From: CAZQIC01 sp964593555
Lineage (GTDB): Bacteria > Bacteroidota > Bacteroidia > JAFLBG01
Assembly: GCA_964593555.1 (NCBI GenBank)
Contig: CAZQIC010000014.1
Span: 1 to 54,693 of the forward strand
Direction: 5' to 3'
DNA length: 54,693 nucleotides
Made by a program: the position numbers and the translations under genes. The notes under the pieces are model-generated. The model was not told the origin of the DNA, ran no database searches, and was given only the letters and a program-made list of their open reading frames with translations. Below are positions 6,849 through 15,645 of the stretch, one piece after another (the stretch's first letter is position 1; every line of letters starts with the position of its first letter).

Positions 6849-8150
6849 ATGAGGAGAGAACGTTCGGCACAGCTATTTGAGAAAGCAAAAACATATTTTC
6901 CAGGCGGGGTTAACAGTCCGGTAAGGGCATTCCGCTCAGTAGGCGGGACACCTATATTTATTGACAGAGGAAAAGGATCACATATATGGGATGTCGATGG
7001 CAATGAGTTCATTGATTACTGTTGCTCATGGGGGCCGCTGATATTGGGGCATGCCAATCCCAAAGTAGTTGAAGCAATAAAAACAAGTGTTGAAAAAGGA
7101 AGTTCATTTGGCGCGCCAACCGAATTAGAAAATAAACTAGCAGAACTCATTTTAAAGAATAATCCTTTTATTGAAAAGATGCGTTTCGTAAGCTCGGGCA
7201 CAGAAGCCGTTATGAGTGCGATACGATTGGCACGAGGATATACAAAAAGAAATAAAATATTAAAATTTGAAGGCTGTTATCACGGACACAGCGATTCATT
7301 ACTTGTAAAAGCTGGATCAGGATTGGTGACCTTTGGAAACACTTCATCGGCGGGGGTTCCGGAGGCATTTGTGAATGAAACGATTGTTGTTTCGCTTAAT
7401 AATAAAGAAGCGATAAAAGAAGCTTTTGCAAAATTTAAAAATGAAATTGCCTGTGTGATCATTGAACCAATACCTGCCAACAATGGCTTGTTGCTGCAAG
7501 ACAAAGAATATTTACAATTCTTGCGCGACATCTGCACCGAAAATAAATCTTTATTAATTTTTGACGAAGTAATAAGCGGGTTCAGGATTGGATTTACAGG
7601 TGCCGCAGGATATTACAATATTAAACCGGATATTATTACTTATGGAAAAATAATCGGAGGCGGCCTGCCTGTTGGTGCATACGCATCGAGCCACGAAATT
7701 ATGAGTAAAATTTCACCTGAAGGTGATGTGTACCAGGCAGGGACATTAAGCGGAAACCCTGTTGCCATGGCAGCAGGAATAGCACAATTAGGAGAATGTT
7801 TAAAGCCTGCATTTTATACTAGTATTGAACGCAAGACAAAATTTCTGGTCGATAGTATTTCCGCAAATCCTCAATCTCAAATCCTCAATCTCAAATTCTT
7901 CACCATTGGCAGTATTTTCTGGATCGCATTTACTGATAAAGAAAAAATACAATCGGCAGAAGAGATAGATCCTACAAGCATGAATATTTTTAAAGTTCTT
8001 CACAAAGAATTACTGGAGAGAGGAATTTATCTTGGCCCTTCCGGTTACGAAGTGGGATTTATTTCTGAAGCACACAGCGAAACGGACATTAAAAAAACAG
8101 CCACTGTATTTTCGGAAGCAATGAACATTGTTATTGAAAATCAAAAATGA
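6849..8150 (+). CDS. hemL: Glutamate-1-semialdehyde 2,1-aminomutase
   Basis: PLP enzyme that moves the amino group of glutamate-1-semialdehyde to make 5-aminolevulinate, the heme precursor of the C5 pathway. 433 residues. Motifs: PGGVNSPVRAF at 18-28, SSGTEAVMSAIRLARG at 115-130, CYHGHSD at 143-149, IFDEVISGFR at 237-246 and the catalytic lysine K267 in TYGKIIGGGLPVGAY. A 14-bp tandem repeat inserts NPQSQILNLKF into the variable loop before GSIFWIAFT. The stop codon overlaps the start of a methyltransferase (ATGA at 8147-8150), so the two are translationally coupled. Confidence 0.97.
   Translation: MRRERSAQLFEKAKTYFPGGVNSPVRAFRSVGGTPIFIDRGKGSHIWDVDGNEFIDYCCSWGPLILGHANPKVVEAIKTSVEKGSSFGAPTELENKLAELILKNNPFIEKMRFVSSGTEAVMSAIRLARGYTKRNKILKFEGCYHGHSDSLLVKAGSGLVTFGNTSSAGVPEAFVNETIVVSLNNKEAIKEAFAKFKNEIACVIIEPIPANNGLLLQDKEYLQFLRDICTENKSLLIFDEVISGFRIGFTGAAGYYNIKPDIITYGKIIGGGLPVGAYASSHEIMSKISPEGDVYQAGTLSGNPVAMAAGIAQLGECLKPAFYTSIERKTKFLVDSISANPQSQILNLKFFTIGSIFWIAFTDKEKIQSAEEIDPTSMNIFKVLHKELLERGIYLGPSGYEVGFISEAHSETDIKKTATVFSEAMNIVIENQK
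7864..7899. repeat. 14-bp tandem repeat inside hemL
   Basis: The unit CAAATCCTCAATCT occurs twice in tandem (7864-7877 and 7878-7891), followed by a partial third copy CAAATTCT. The unit length is not a multiple of three, yet the total keeps the frame open through the conserved C-terminal domain. It encodes a loop of hemL that is poorly conserved in the family. Confidence 0.75.
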
Positions 8151-8803
8151 ATGAGATCAGAAAAAAAAGGGGGTTTGATTTTCTTTCTTTTTTTTATGAC
8201 TTCTCTTCGCGCTTATTTTTCGGGGGCTATCTTTTTAAATCCCAGGTTCACTTTTTACCACAATTAAAAAAATGCGATTCTGTTTTAATCTTCGGGGGAG
8301 GGACTGGAAAAATTTTAATCGAGTTATTGAAAAAAGATATTGGCTCACATTATACTTATGTCGACATTTCTCCAACAATGATTAGTAAAACAAAAAAAAG
8401 AATTGAAAAATTTTCTACCGTAGGAAACGTAAATTTTATAGAAGGATCTTACAAGAACATTCCCTCCGATAAAAAATTCGACCTCATTATTACACCTTAT
8501 GTATTGGATTGTTTTTCAGAGAAAGAACTCACAACTGCAATGAACACTCTTGATTCAAGGTTAAACAAAGGCGGAGAATGGCTCTTTACAGACTTTAACG
8601 TTCCGCAAAACAGTCCGATGAAAACAGTTGCAGGGATGATTACAAGGACACTTTATTTCTTCTTCAACATGATATGCGGATTAGGTGTTACAAAATTACC
8701 TGATTTTGAAAAAGAATTTTTTCGCCTAAAATATATCGTATTAAAAGAAAAATATTTTCTAAAAAATCTGCTTGTTTCTAAAATTTATGCGCGGCCAGAA
8801 TAA
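8147..8803 (+). CDS. Class I SAM-dependent methyltransferase
   Basis: 218 residues. A Rossmann-type SAM site is seen in VLIFGGGTGKILIELL near 46-61 (motif I, GGGTGK in place of GxGxG), with YVDISPTMISKTKKR as the acidic motif II region and DLIITPYVLDCF as motif IV. The substrate cannot be read. Starts with an ATG that overlaps the hemL stop, so it is expressed with hemL; a role near tetrapyrrole or lipid/quinone metabolism is possible but only inferred. The 3' end overlaps the convergent UbiA-like gene by 26 bases. Confidence 0.85.
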   Translation: MNEIRKKRGFDFLSFFYDFSSRLFFGGYLFKSQVHFLPQLKKCDSVLIFGGGTGKILIELLKKDIGSHYTYVDISPTMISKTKKRIEKFSTVGNVNFIEGSYKNIPSDKKFDLIITPYVLDCFSEKELTTAMNTLDSRLNKGGEWLFTDFNVPQNSPMKTVAGMITRTLYFFFNMICGLGVTKLPDFEKEFFRLKYIVLKEKYFLKNLLVSKIYARPE

Positions 8804-9665
8804 GCAAGCACTGTAGCATCATCATTCCTTCTACATAAAAAGAATAAAAAAAATCTTCCTTATTAGTATCGGTTTGACTTATAATAACTCCTGAAATGAT
8901 CGCGGAAACAAATAAGGCGATCATATAATATAGGCTTGTATCATAATATATCAAATACTGAATAAGTCCGAGCAAAATAAAAAGAGACAAAGCGATAATC
9001 GCAACTATTTTTGATCTTTTTATTCCCAGAATAATTGGGAGAGTCTTGATCTTCTTTTCCATGTCATAATCTATATCACGAATATCAAACGGAACAGTGA
9101 TCGCGAAAATAAATAGCACCCGCCTAAAAAAAACAAAGAGTATGGCAGGTTCACAAATAACAGTTAAGTCGTTCCCGGAGAGAATGGGCAACAATACAGT
9201 TGTCAGCCCGAGCACTATTGAGATAAGAAAAATTTTTATTCCCGGCACATCGCGCAACCTTATCCATTTTCCCTGAGAGGGAACAAGCGGCACCGTATAA
9301 GCAACAGACACCAATCCGATGGGAAGCAGACAAAGAATTGTATTAGTATTCACAAAGAAAATTAATGCCCAGGCCACACCCGCCGCTGCAAGTATCATTA
9401 CGGTATAAAAAAGTATTTTATTTTCTTCAACCCATTGGTGCCGCTTTGCAAACTTCTCTTCCTTTTCTCTATGGTTGAATCTGTAAACACGGTGGAAGCA
9501 ATACAAAAAAAGTGTTGAGCAAAATAAGAAGAAGGGATATTTATAATCGGTAATGGTTCCGAAAAGGATTATGTATGTTTCGAAAACGAGACTTGTTACA
9601 GCAGCAGCGAGAAATAGGTTGGTAAATATTATGGCGGCGGCAATTTTTCGGAGCAGCTTAGCCAT
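8778..9665 (-). CDS. UbiA-like prenyltransferase family membrane protein, divergent
   Basis: 295 residues with about eight membrane helices. The second UbiA signature is present (FDIRDIDYDMEKKIKTLPI near 195-213, D-x-x-D-x-D followed by the K-x-x-x-x-P turn). The first aspartate motif (N-D-x-x-D) that should follow helix 2 is not seen; the corresponding loop reads HRVYRFNHREKEEKF. Family members move prenyl groups to aromatic acceptors in quinone, heme O or lipid synthesis. Loss of the first metal-binding motif suggests an altered substrate or a non-catalytic relative. It begins 8 bases after the end of the neighbouring exported-protein gene and may share its transcript. Confidence 0.75.
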   Translation of the reverse strand: MAKLLRKIAAAIIFTNLFLAAAVTSLVFETYIILFGTITDYKYPFFLFCSTLFLYCFHRVYRFNHREKEEKFAKRHQWVEENKILFYTVMILAAAGVAWALIFFVNTNTILCLLPIGLVSVAYTVPLVPSQGKWIRLRDVPGIKIFLISIVLGLTTVLLPILSGNDLTVICEPAILFVFFRRVLFIFAITVPFDIRDIDYDMEKKIKTLPIILGIKRSKIVAIIALSLFILLGLIQYLIYYDTSLYYMIALFVSAIISGVIISQTDTNKEDFFYSFYVEGMMMLQCLLILAAHKF

Positions 9666-9673
9666 ATTTGATC

Positions 9674-10303
9674 TTATTTAAATACCAGTTGATTTATCAA
9701 CAAACCAATGGCAACACCGGCTATACCGGATTTAAAAGAATTAATTGATTTATTTTTTCTTGCTACACGCTCATATCCCAGTAAATATGCATCCTGCTTT
9801 AGGTAATTTTCATTCGAAACTGTTTTGCGTTTTATCTTCACTTTAGGAATCAGCATTATTCCGGAATACGCGAATGGTGGTATTAACGAAAGCATCGTAC
9901 CAACGGAACCTGCAGCTAACCCAACAACCGCACCGCCTATTGTGGCAACGGGCGATTTAAATCCTTTTTTTGCATCTCTTTCACCTGCAATAAAGAGGCG
10001 GGTTTCTTCTTCTGTAAAACTATCATCTTCACTGGCCCCCATTTTATAAATTATCTTTTCTCTGCCGTTGCTAAACTTTAGGGAAAACACTCTTTCGCCT
10101 TCTAATAATACTTCCCGTTTTTTTCCTTTTTTATCCTGGATCATGATCTTCGCCCCATACAAAGTTGAATCAAGTATTATACATGGGATCATTTCCCCAT
10201 TCATCAACAAAGCAGTATCATTAAATTGCTGGACCGTAGCTGTTTGTGACATGCAAAAAGAGACGGAGATCACAAGAAATAATGTAAAAAAGAAGAATTT
10301 CAT
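9674..10303 (-). CDS. Exported protein with glycine-rich membrane segments, unknown function
   Basis: 209 residues. A signal peptide (MKFFFFTLFLVISVSFCMS) precedes a domain starting with DTALLMNGEMIPCIILD, seen in Bacteroidota proteins that hold small beta units. Then come two copies of a motif like F/Y-x-x-G-x-x-D/R-A-x-K (LFIAGERDAKKGF, and AYLLGYERVARKNK), each adjoining a glycine-rich hydrophobic stretch (GGAVVGLAAGSVGTMLSLI and SGIAGVAIGLLINQLVF) that may insert in a membrane. No function assigned. A TAACTTTG promoter element ends five bases before its ATG. Confidence 0.7.
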   Translation of the reverse strand: MKFFFFTLFLVISVSFCMSQTATVQQFNDTALLMNGEMIPCIILDSTLYGAKIMIQDKKGKKREVLLEGERVFSLKFSNGREKIIYKMGASEDDSFTEEETRLFIAGERDAKKGFKSPVATIGGAVVGLAAGSVGTMLSLIPPFAYSGIMLIPKVKIKRKTVSNENYLKQDAYLLGYERVARKNKSINSFKSGIAGVAIGLLINQLVFK

Positions 10304-10308
10304 TTACA

Positions 10309-10316
10309 CAAAGTTA
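10309..10316 (-). promoter_or_regulatory. -7 promoter element TAACTTTG, five bases before the ATG
   Basis: Minus-strand TAACTTTG then TGTAA then ATG of the exported protein (start 10303). It predicts a transcript without, or almost without, a 5' leader. No -33 TTTG at good spacing. Confidence 0.45.
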
Positions 10317-10385
10317 CGTATAATAAAGAAAATTAGGATGTTACAAGGTGTTAATAATGTGCTTACAAAATACCCATCATTTTAT

Positions 10386-10393
10386 TATCTTTG
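10386..10393 (+). promoter_or_regulatory. -7 promoter element TATCTTTG before gcvP
   Basis: Exact TAnnTTTG match 22 bases before the gcvP ATG. No clear -33 partner. Confidence 0.45.
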
Positions 10394-10415
10394 TACTCCC
10401 AAATAATACACGCAA

Positions 10416-13301
10416 ATGCACAATTACACGTTCGCTGATCGCCATAACGGCCCAAGAGAAGAAGAGATAAATAAAATGCTCCAAAAAATTGGAGTGAGCT
10501 CTGTTGATGAACTTATTGATCAGACCATACCTGCCGCAATACGATTGAAAAGTCCACTTAATATTGGTGTGGCGCAATCTGAATTTCAATACCTGAAACA
10601 ATTAAAAAGAGTTGCAGCAAAAAACAAAGCGTTTCGCTCTTATATAGGATTAGGATATTATGGAACAATTATTCCTTCGGTTGTACAAAGAAACGTATTG
10701 GAAAATCCGGGTTGGTACACTGCCTATACACCTTACCAGGCTGAGATCGCCCAGGGACGTTTAGAAGCATTGCTTAATTTCCAAACCATGGTAATTGACC
10801 TCGTTGGTTTGCCAGTTGCAAACGCATCATTATTAGATGAAGCGACTGCGGCTGCAGAGGCGATGGCAATGATATACAGTAACCGATCTAGAGAATTACA
10901 GAAAAAAGAAGCGCATACTTTTTTCGTTGCTGATGATGTGTTTCCGCAAACAATTGATGTATTAAGAACACGCTCGGCACCCTTAGGTATTGAACTGGAA
11001 ATTGGCAATTGGAAAACATTCAACTTCAGCGAAAAAACTTTTGGTGCATTGTTACAGTATCCCAATATAAATGGAGAAGTAAACAGCTATGCTGATTTTT
11101 GTGATAAAGCAAAACAGAGCGGCGCAGCAGTTGCGGTTGCAACAGATCTTCTGGCATTAACATTATTAACGCCTCCCGGTGAATGGGGAGCTGATGTAGT
11201 TTTTGGAAACTCACAACGCTTCGGTGTACCTATGGGATATGGCGGACCTCACGCCGCATTTTTTGCAGCGAAGGAAGATTATAAAAGATTATTCCCAGGC
11301 CGTATCATTGGAGTTTCTGTTGATGTACAAGGTGGGGCCGCATTAAGGATGGCACTTCAAACACGCGAACAACACATAAGAAGAGAAAAAGCCACATCAA
11401 ATATTTGTACTGCACAAGCATTACTCGCCATAATGGCAAGTATGTATGCAGTATATCACGGCGCAAAAGGAATCAGAGGGATAGCAGAAAAAGTTCATGC
11501 TTCAACAGTAACTGTTGCCGAAGAATTAAAAAAACTTGGATACAAAATCGCTAACAATTTATTTTTCGACACGATTACAGTTAATCTTCCTACAGGTATT
11601 TCATCAAAACAAATTGAAAAAGAGGCGCTGAGCAAGAGCATAAATTTTCGTTACATAAACGAAACCTCATTGAGCATTGCGTTAAACGAAACTGTAGACG
11701 AAGAAGACCTCAACGATATCATTTCAATTTTTGCTTCTGCAAAAGGACAAAAAATAGGTAACGTAAAAATCGATAACGCAGGTAATGTTATAAAAGCATC
11801 ATCACTTAATCGTAAATCACTTTATTTAACACATCCTCTTTTTGATTCTTATCATTCAGAAAGTGAGATGATGAGATATATTAAAAAATTAGAGAACAAA
11901 GATCTTTCTCTCACACATTCAATGATTGCATTAGGATCCTGCACGATGAAATTAAATGCAGCATCAGAACTTTACCCGATTACATGGCCGGAGTTTGCCA
12001 ACATACACCCATTTGCTCCTGTTGATCAAACAGAAGGATACCAAATAATTTTAAAAGAGCTTGACGAAAGCCTTTCAAAAATAACAGGGTTCGCTGCAAT
12101 GAGTTTCCAGCCCAATTCAGGTGCGCAGGGAGAATATGCAGGACTCATGGTGATTAGAGCCTACCATTATTCAAGAGGCGATAAACACAGAAACATCGCA
12201 TTGATCCCTTCATCGGCTCACGGAACAAACCCCGCAAGCGCGGCAATGGCAGGGATGCAAATCGTGATCGTAAAATGTGATGACAATGGAAATGTTGATA
12301 TTAATGATCTGCAACAAAAAGCAGAACAACATAAAAACAATCTTTCCTGCTTAATGATCACCTACCCTTCCACACATGGCGTTTACGAAGAAGGCATAAA
12401 GAACATTACCCAAATTATTCATGATAACGGCGGACAGGTTTATATGGATGGCGCAAACATGAATGCACAAGTTGGACTTACAAGTCCTGGTAGTATTGGC
12501 GCGGATGTTTGCCATTTAAACCTTCATAAAACCTTTGCAATACCGCATGGCGGTGGCGGCCCTGGTATGGGACCCATCGGTGTTGCAAAACATTTGGTGC
12601 CATTTCTTCCTTCACATCCGGTTATCGCAATAAGCGGAGAGCAGGCAATCACTTCTGTTTCCGCAGCTCCGTGGGGAAGCGCATTGATACTGCTGATATC
12701 ATATGGTTACATAAAAATGCTTGGGCAAGATGGTGTTACAGAAGCAACACGTATGGCAATTTTAAATGCCAATTACATGAAAGAGGTGCTTAAAGACCAC
12801 TACCCTATTTTATATACCGGCAATAAAGGACGCGTTGCGCATGAAATGATATTGGATTGCAAAGATTTTAAAAGGACTGCTGGCGTAGAGGTAGCGGACA
12901 TTGCGAAAAGGCTGATGGATTTTGGATTTCACGCCCCAACCGTTGCCTTCCCTGTACATGATACATTAATGATTGAGCCAACAGAAAGTGAATCGCTTGG
13001 AGAGCTGGATCGTTTTTGCGAAGCGATGATCACAATTAAGGGTGAGATAAATGAAATTGCACAAGGAATTGCAGGCAAAGAAGATAATGTGATAAAAAAT
13101 GCGCCGCACACGGCCAAAATGGTTATTAGTGATAACTGGAACCATTCCTATTCGCGGGAAAAGGCAGTTTACCCACTAAAATGGGTGAAGGATCATAAAT
13201 TCTGGCCAAGTGTTGGACGCGTAAATAATGCACACGGAGACAGAAATTTAATATGCGCATGCCCGCCAATTGAGGCATATCAAGAGCCAGCGCTGGTATA
13301 G
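10416..13301 (+). CDS. gcvP: Glycine dehydrogenase (decarboxylating), glycine cleavage P protein
   Basis: The P protein of the glycine cleavage system decarboxylates glycine with PLP and passes the aminomethyl group to the lipoyl arm of GcvH. The 961 residues are the full-length single-chain form (N- and C-terminal homologous halves), unlike the split gcvPA/gcvPB form. Signs: FADRHNGPREEEINKML at the N-terminus, GYGGPHAAFFA in the first half, and in the second half SAHGTNPASAAMAGM and the PLP lysine in LHKTFAIPHGGGGPG (about residue 705). The other gcv genes are not next to it, as is usual in Bacteroidota. Transcription starts at a TATCTTTG element and ends at the hairpin near 13374. Confidence 0.97.
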   Translation: MHNYTFADRHNGPREEEINKMLQKIGVSSVDELIDQTIPAAIRLKSPLNIGVAQSEFQYLKQLKRVAAKNKAFRSYIGLGYYGTIIPSVVQRNVLENPGWYTAYTPYQAEIAQGRLEALLNFQTMVIDLVGLPVANASLLDEATAAAEAMAMIYSNRSRELQKKEAHTFFVADDVFPQTIDVLRTRSAPLGIELEIGNWKTFNFSEKTFGALLQYPNINGEVNSYADFCDKAKQSGAAVAVATDLLALTLLTPPGEWGADVVFGNSQRFGVPMGYGGPHAAFFAAKEDYKRLFPGRIIGVSVDVQGGAALRMALQTREQHIRREKATSNICTAQALLAIMASMYAVYHGAKGIRGIAEKVHASTVTVAEELKKLGYKIANNLFFDTITVNLPTGISSKQIEKEALSKSINFRYINETSLSIALNETVDEEDLNDIISIFASAKGQKIGNVKIDNAGNVIKASSLNRKSLYLTHPLFDSYHSESEMMRYIKKLENKDLSLTHSMIALGSCTMKLNAASELYPITWPEFANIHPFAPVDQTEGYQIILKELDESLSKITGFAAMSFQPNSGAQGEYAGLMVIRAYHYSRGDKHRNIALIPSSAHGTNPASAAMAGMQIVIVKCDDNGNVDINDLQQKAEQHKNNLSCLMITYPSTHGVYEEGIKNITQIIHDNGGQVYMDGANMNAQVGLTSPGSIGADVCHLNLHKTFAIPHGGGGPGMGPIGVAKHLVPFLPSHPVIAISGEQAITSVSAAPWGSALILLISYGYIKMLGQDGVTEATRMAILNANYMKEVLKDHYPILYTGNKGRVAHEMILDCKDFKRTAGVEVADIAKRLMDFGFHAPTVAFPVHDTLMIEPTESESLGELDRFCEAMITIKGEINEIAQGIAGKEDNVIKNAPHTAKMVISDNWNHSYSREKAVYPLKWVKDHKFWPSVGRVNNAHGDRNLICACPPIEAYQEPALV

Positions 13302-13373
13302 AAGAATGATTAATGCTCATAAATAAATTTGATTTTTGATACTTTATACAGTAGCTTTGTATTAGTAAAGCAT

Positions 13374-13410
13374 CCCCCATTACGACAAAATCTGTATTGG
13401 GGGGTTTTTT
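13374..13410 (+). terminator. Rho-independent terminator after gcvP
   Basis: TCCCCCA pairs with TGGGGGG, with a loop of about 17 bases, followed by TTTTTT at 13405-13410. It lies 70 bases after the gcvP stop. Confidence 0.65.
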
Positions 13411-13432
13411 ATGCTTTTAAATAATAATTTAA

Positions 13433-13440
13433 TATCTTTG
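13433..13440 (+). promoter_or_regulatory. -7 promoter element TATCTTTG before the T9SS cargo gene
   Basis: Exact TAnnTTTG match, 38 bases before the ATG at 13479, directly after the gcvP terminator. No -33 partner at good spacing. Confidence 0.5.
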
Positions 13441-13478
13441 GCATCCCAAAATTAATTATAAACCAAATAAACAATAAA

Positions 13479-14894
13479 ATGAAAAAAGTATACTTAAGTG
13501 TTCTTACTTTAGTTGTCGGGACTTTGAGCATAACTGCACAAAGTTTCGTAGCACCAAATCCTGTTCCTATGTATATGGACAGAAATGTAATTGTGCCTAC
13601 AGGACCAATAATTCATACTCCTCAGGCTCAGAGTGCAACTGCCAGATGGTATAACTATTGGGAAGTGAAAGACGTAGTAGGTGGTGGTAACTCTGCATTG
13701 TATGGCAATTATCTTTTCCCTGATAGTAACGTTATGGCTGAGTTTTCAGATGCTTCCGGGAATCCACTTTGGGATAATCCTTGGATACATTCAATAGGTA
13801 TGTCTCTTGACCCAACTTCCAGTTTCTTCAACGACCCGATTAACGGTGGTGGTGGATTTGGCGAACTTTTGATTCGCCCAACCGATTCTTATTCTGTGGA
13901 TTCTGTAGGTGTTGTATTTAATTACATCAGAAACTATAACAGAAATGGAAGTAATGCAGAGGTTGTTGATACATTAGTTGTTGAGCTTTCTATTAATGCT
14001 ACCCCAAGTTCTATTGACCTGTTCTTTAATGGTGGTGCCACTAATCAGGTAATTGTTAACTTAGCACCAACAAGCCCTGGCGTTGACACTGTTAGATGGT
14101 TTGGTATGCAGATGAATTCCGCAACAAACGGGTTCGACGCAACTATACTTCCTAAAAAAGCTTATAAACTGCCTATGGATTCTGCTTATAATGCTGACAG
14201 TATCCCTGGTATTGACGGCAGACACTATTGGGAATTCGAAGTAACAGGCACTGGTCTTCCTGCAAGCGGTCCCGGTAAATATGTATTTCTTACTTATTAT
14301 TTTAAACCAGGATTTAGCTATTCTTTGGCTGATTCTCTTACTAAGAAAAACTACATGCAGTTTTTATCTTTCGAGGAAAACGGAGCCAATACTTTTCCAA
14401 AATACCAAGAAAGAGATTGGAATGCTTCTCACATATTCCGTTCTTATGAGAAATACTCTCTGGCACCGGCTAGTATTCTAAACGATCACCAGGCAGCATC
14501 TTTTGCTTTTATGGGTGGAACTTCTGCTCAAGGTGCAGCTTATCACTTCGAGAATCACTATGTTAACTTCAAACTTTCTTGTGCTTCATGTGATGCGATA
14601 TCTACAAACGATATTGATCCAAACGTATCGAAGCTTGGGAATGCCTATCCTAACCCGGCTGAAGTTGGAGAGAGCTTAACTATACCTGTTTCTCTTGCAA
14701 AAGCAGGTGATGCTACAATTAAGATCTACAACACTCTTGGTCAGGAAGTAAAAGTGATCAACAGCAAAGATTTGATCTCTGGTGTAAACAACATCAATGT
14801 TAACACTGCTAATCTTAATGCTGGTGTTTATCTTTACTCACTTGAGTTAAATGGTAAAATCACTGCAACTCAAAGATTCACATTGGTTAAATAA
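13479..14894 (+). CDS. T9SS type A sorting-domain secreted protein
   Basis: 471 residues. The signal peptide (MKKVYLSVLTLVVGTLSITAQ) targets it to the periplasm. A C-terminal type A sorting domain of about 80 residues starts at GNAYPNPAEVGESLTIPVSL and contains IKIYNTLGQEVK and GVYLYSLELNG before the final RFTLVK. The type IX machine therefore exports it and may anchor it on the surface or release it. The central 350 residues, rich in Asn, Ser, Tyr and Gly, have no motif I know. It is a single-gene unit with its own promoter element and a strong terminator on each side, which suggests high independent expression. Confidence 0.88.
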   Translation: MKKVYLSVLTLVVGTLSITAQSFVAPNPVPMYMDRNVIVPTGPIIHTPQAQSATARWYNYWEVKDVVGGGNSALYGNYLFPDSNVMAEFSDASGNPLWDNPWIHSIGMSLDPTSSFFNDPINGGGGFGELLIRPTDSYSVDSVGVVFNYIRNYNRNGSNAEVVDTLVVELSINATPSSIDLFFNGGATNQVIVNLAPTSPGVDTVRWFGMQMNSATNGFDATILPKKAYKLPMDSAYNADSIPGIDGRHYWEFEVTGTGLPASGPGKYVFLTYYFKPGFSYSLADSLTKKNYMQFLSFEENGANTFPKYQERDWNASHIFRSYEKYSLAPASILNDHQAASFAFMGGTSAQGAAYHFENHYVNFKLSCASCDAISTNDIDPNVSKLGNAYPNPAEVGESLTIPVSLAKAGDATIKIYNTLGQEVKVINSKDLISGVNNINVNTANLNAGVYLYSLELNGKITATQRFTLVK

Positions 14895-14913
14895 TAATCA
14901 ATTATAGTTTTAT

Positions 14914-14949
14914 AAAAAAAGACCCTCGAGTACTCGGGGGTCTTTTTTT
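14914..14949 (+). terminator. Strong rho-independent terminator
   Basis: AAAAAGACCC and GGGTCTTTTT flank a CGAGTACTCG palindrome, giving a nearly perfect hairpin ending in a run of seven T. It ends the T9SS cargo transcript and, since A tracts precede it, may work in both directions. Confidence 0.9.
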
Positions 14950-15141
14950 ATTTGCATGTCTCGTCCTGAAAAATATTTTCTTCTCGACAACACCTCAGAC
15001 ATATAAGGCTCCCTCCACAAACGGAATAATGCTTTAAACAAAATCACAAGTCTCAAAAAACTCACGTAGCATTTACAATTCGAAGCGTATACTAATCGGT
15101 GTGACAGAACTCCGCCTCAGAACAAGCATCTTTTCTAAAAT

Positions 15142-15170
15142 AAAAAAGGAGCCTAAAGCCCCTTTTAAAA
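15142..15170 (-). terminator. Rho-independent terminator for the lipoprotein/exported pair
   Basis: Read on the minus strand, AAGGGGC pairs with GCTCCTT (one G-T pair) around a short loop and is followed by a TTTTTT tract. It lies about 20 bases beyond the stop of the exported protein at 15190. Confidence 0.75.
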
Positions 15171-15189
15171 TTAGAATATAAGTTCTTAG

Positions 15190-15639
15190 TTAATTCGCTT
15201 TTGCGTCCTTAAATCCAACAATTACAGCAACACATCCACTTGGCACAAGGTCACTCTTTCCTTGGCTTGGCGCAGAAACCTGCACTATAAGCTGCTGAGT
15301 TGTTTCGACATGGAAATCCCAATATTTTTTTGCGTCCTTACTTTTACTGCTATCAAAAAGTACATTATAATTAAGGTCAAGCAATTTAAAATTTACGTTC
15401 CCTAATATTTCCTGAGAACAAACCAACAGTCTGTAATTTTGTCCCTGGTACATAGTTACTTCTAATTCGGCACCTTCTCCTGCGCGAAGAACAGTATTAT
15501 TGAGCTGCCCGTCATTTGTATACGGCGCAAGCGTTGGCATACATTGTTTTTTTATAAATGGCTTGCACTGGCTATACATTGCAAAAGAGGTAAAAGCCAC
15601 GAGTGACATCGCTAAAACAGTTCTGTTTATTCCGTTCAT
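15190..15639 (-). CDS. Exported protein of unknown function
   Basis: 149 residues. Signal peptide at the N-terminus (RTVLAMSLVAFTSFAMYSQ), then a Cys-containing segment (CKPFIKKQC) and a beta-rich domain with ELEVTMYQGQNYRLLVC and QLIVQVSAPSQG, which suits a periplasmic beta-sandwich. It is 6 bases downstream of the lipoprotein gene ending at 15646 and upstream of a terminator, so the two form a small operon. I do not recognise the family. Confidence 0.7.
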   Translation of the reverse strand: MNGINRTVLAMSLVAFTSFAMYSQCKPFIKKQCMPTLAPYTNDGQLNNTVLRAGEGAELEVTMYQGQNYRLLVCSQEILGNVNFKLLDLNYNVLFDSSKSKDAKKYWDFHVETTQQLIVQVSAPSQGKSDLVPSGCVAVIVGFKDAKAN

Positions 15640-15645
15640 TGTATT

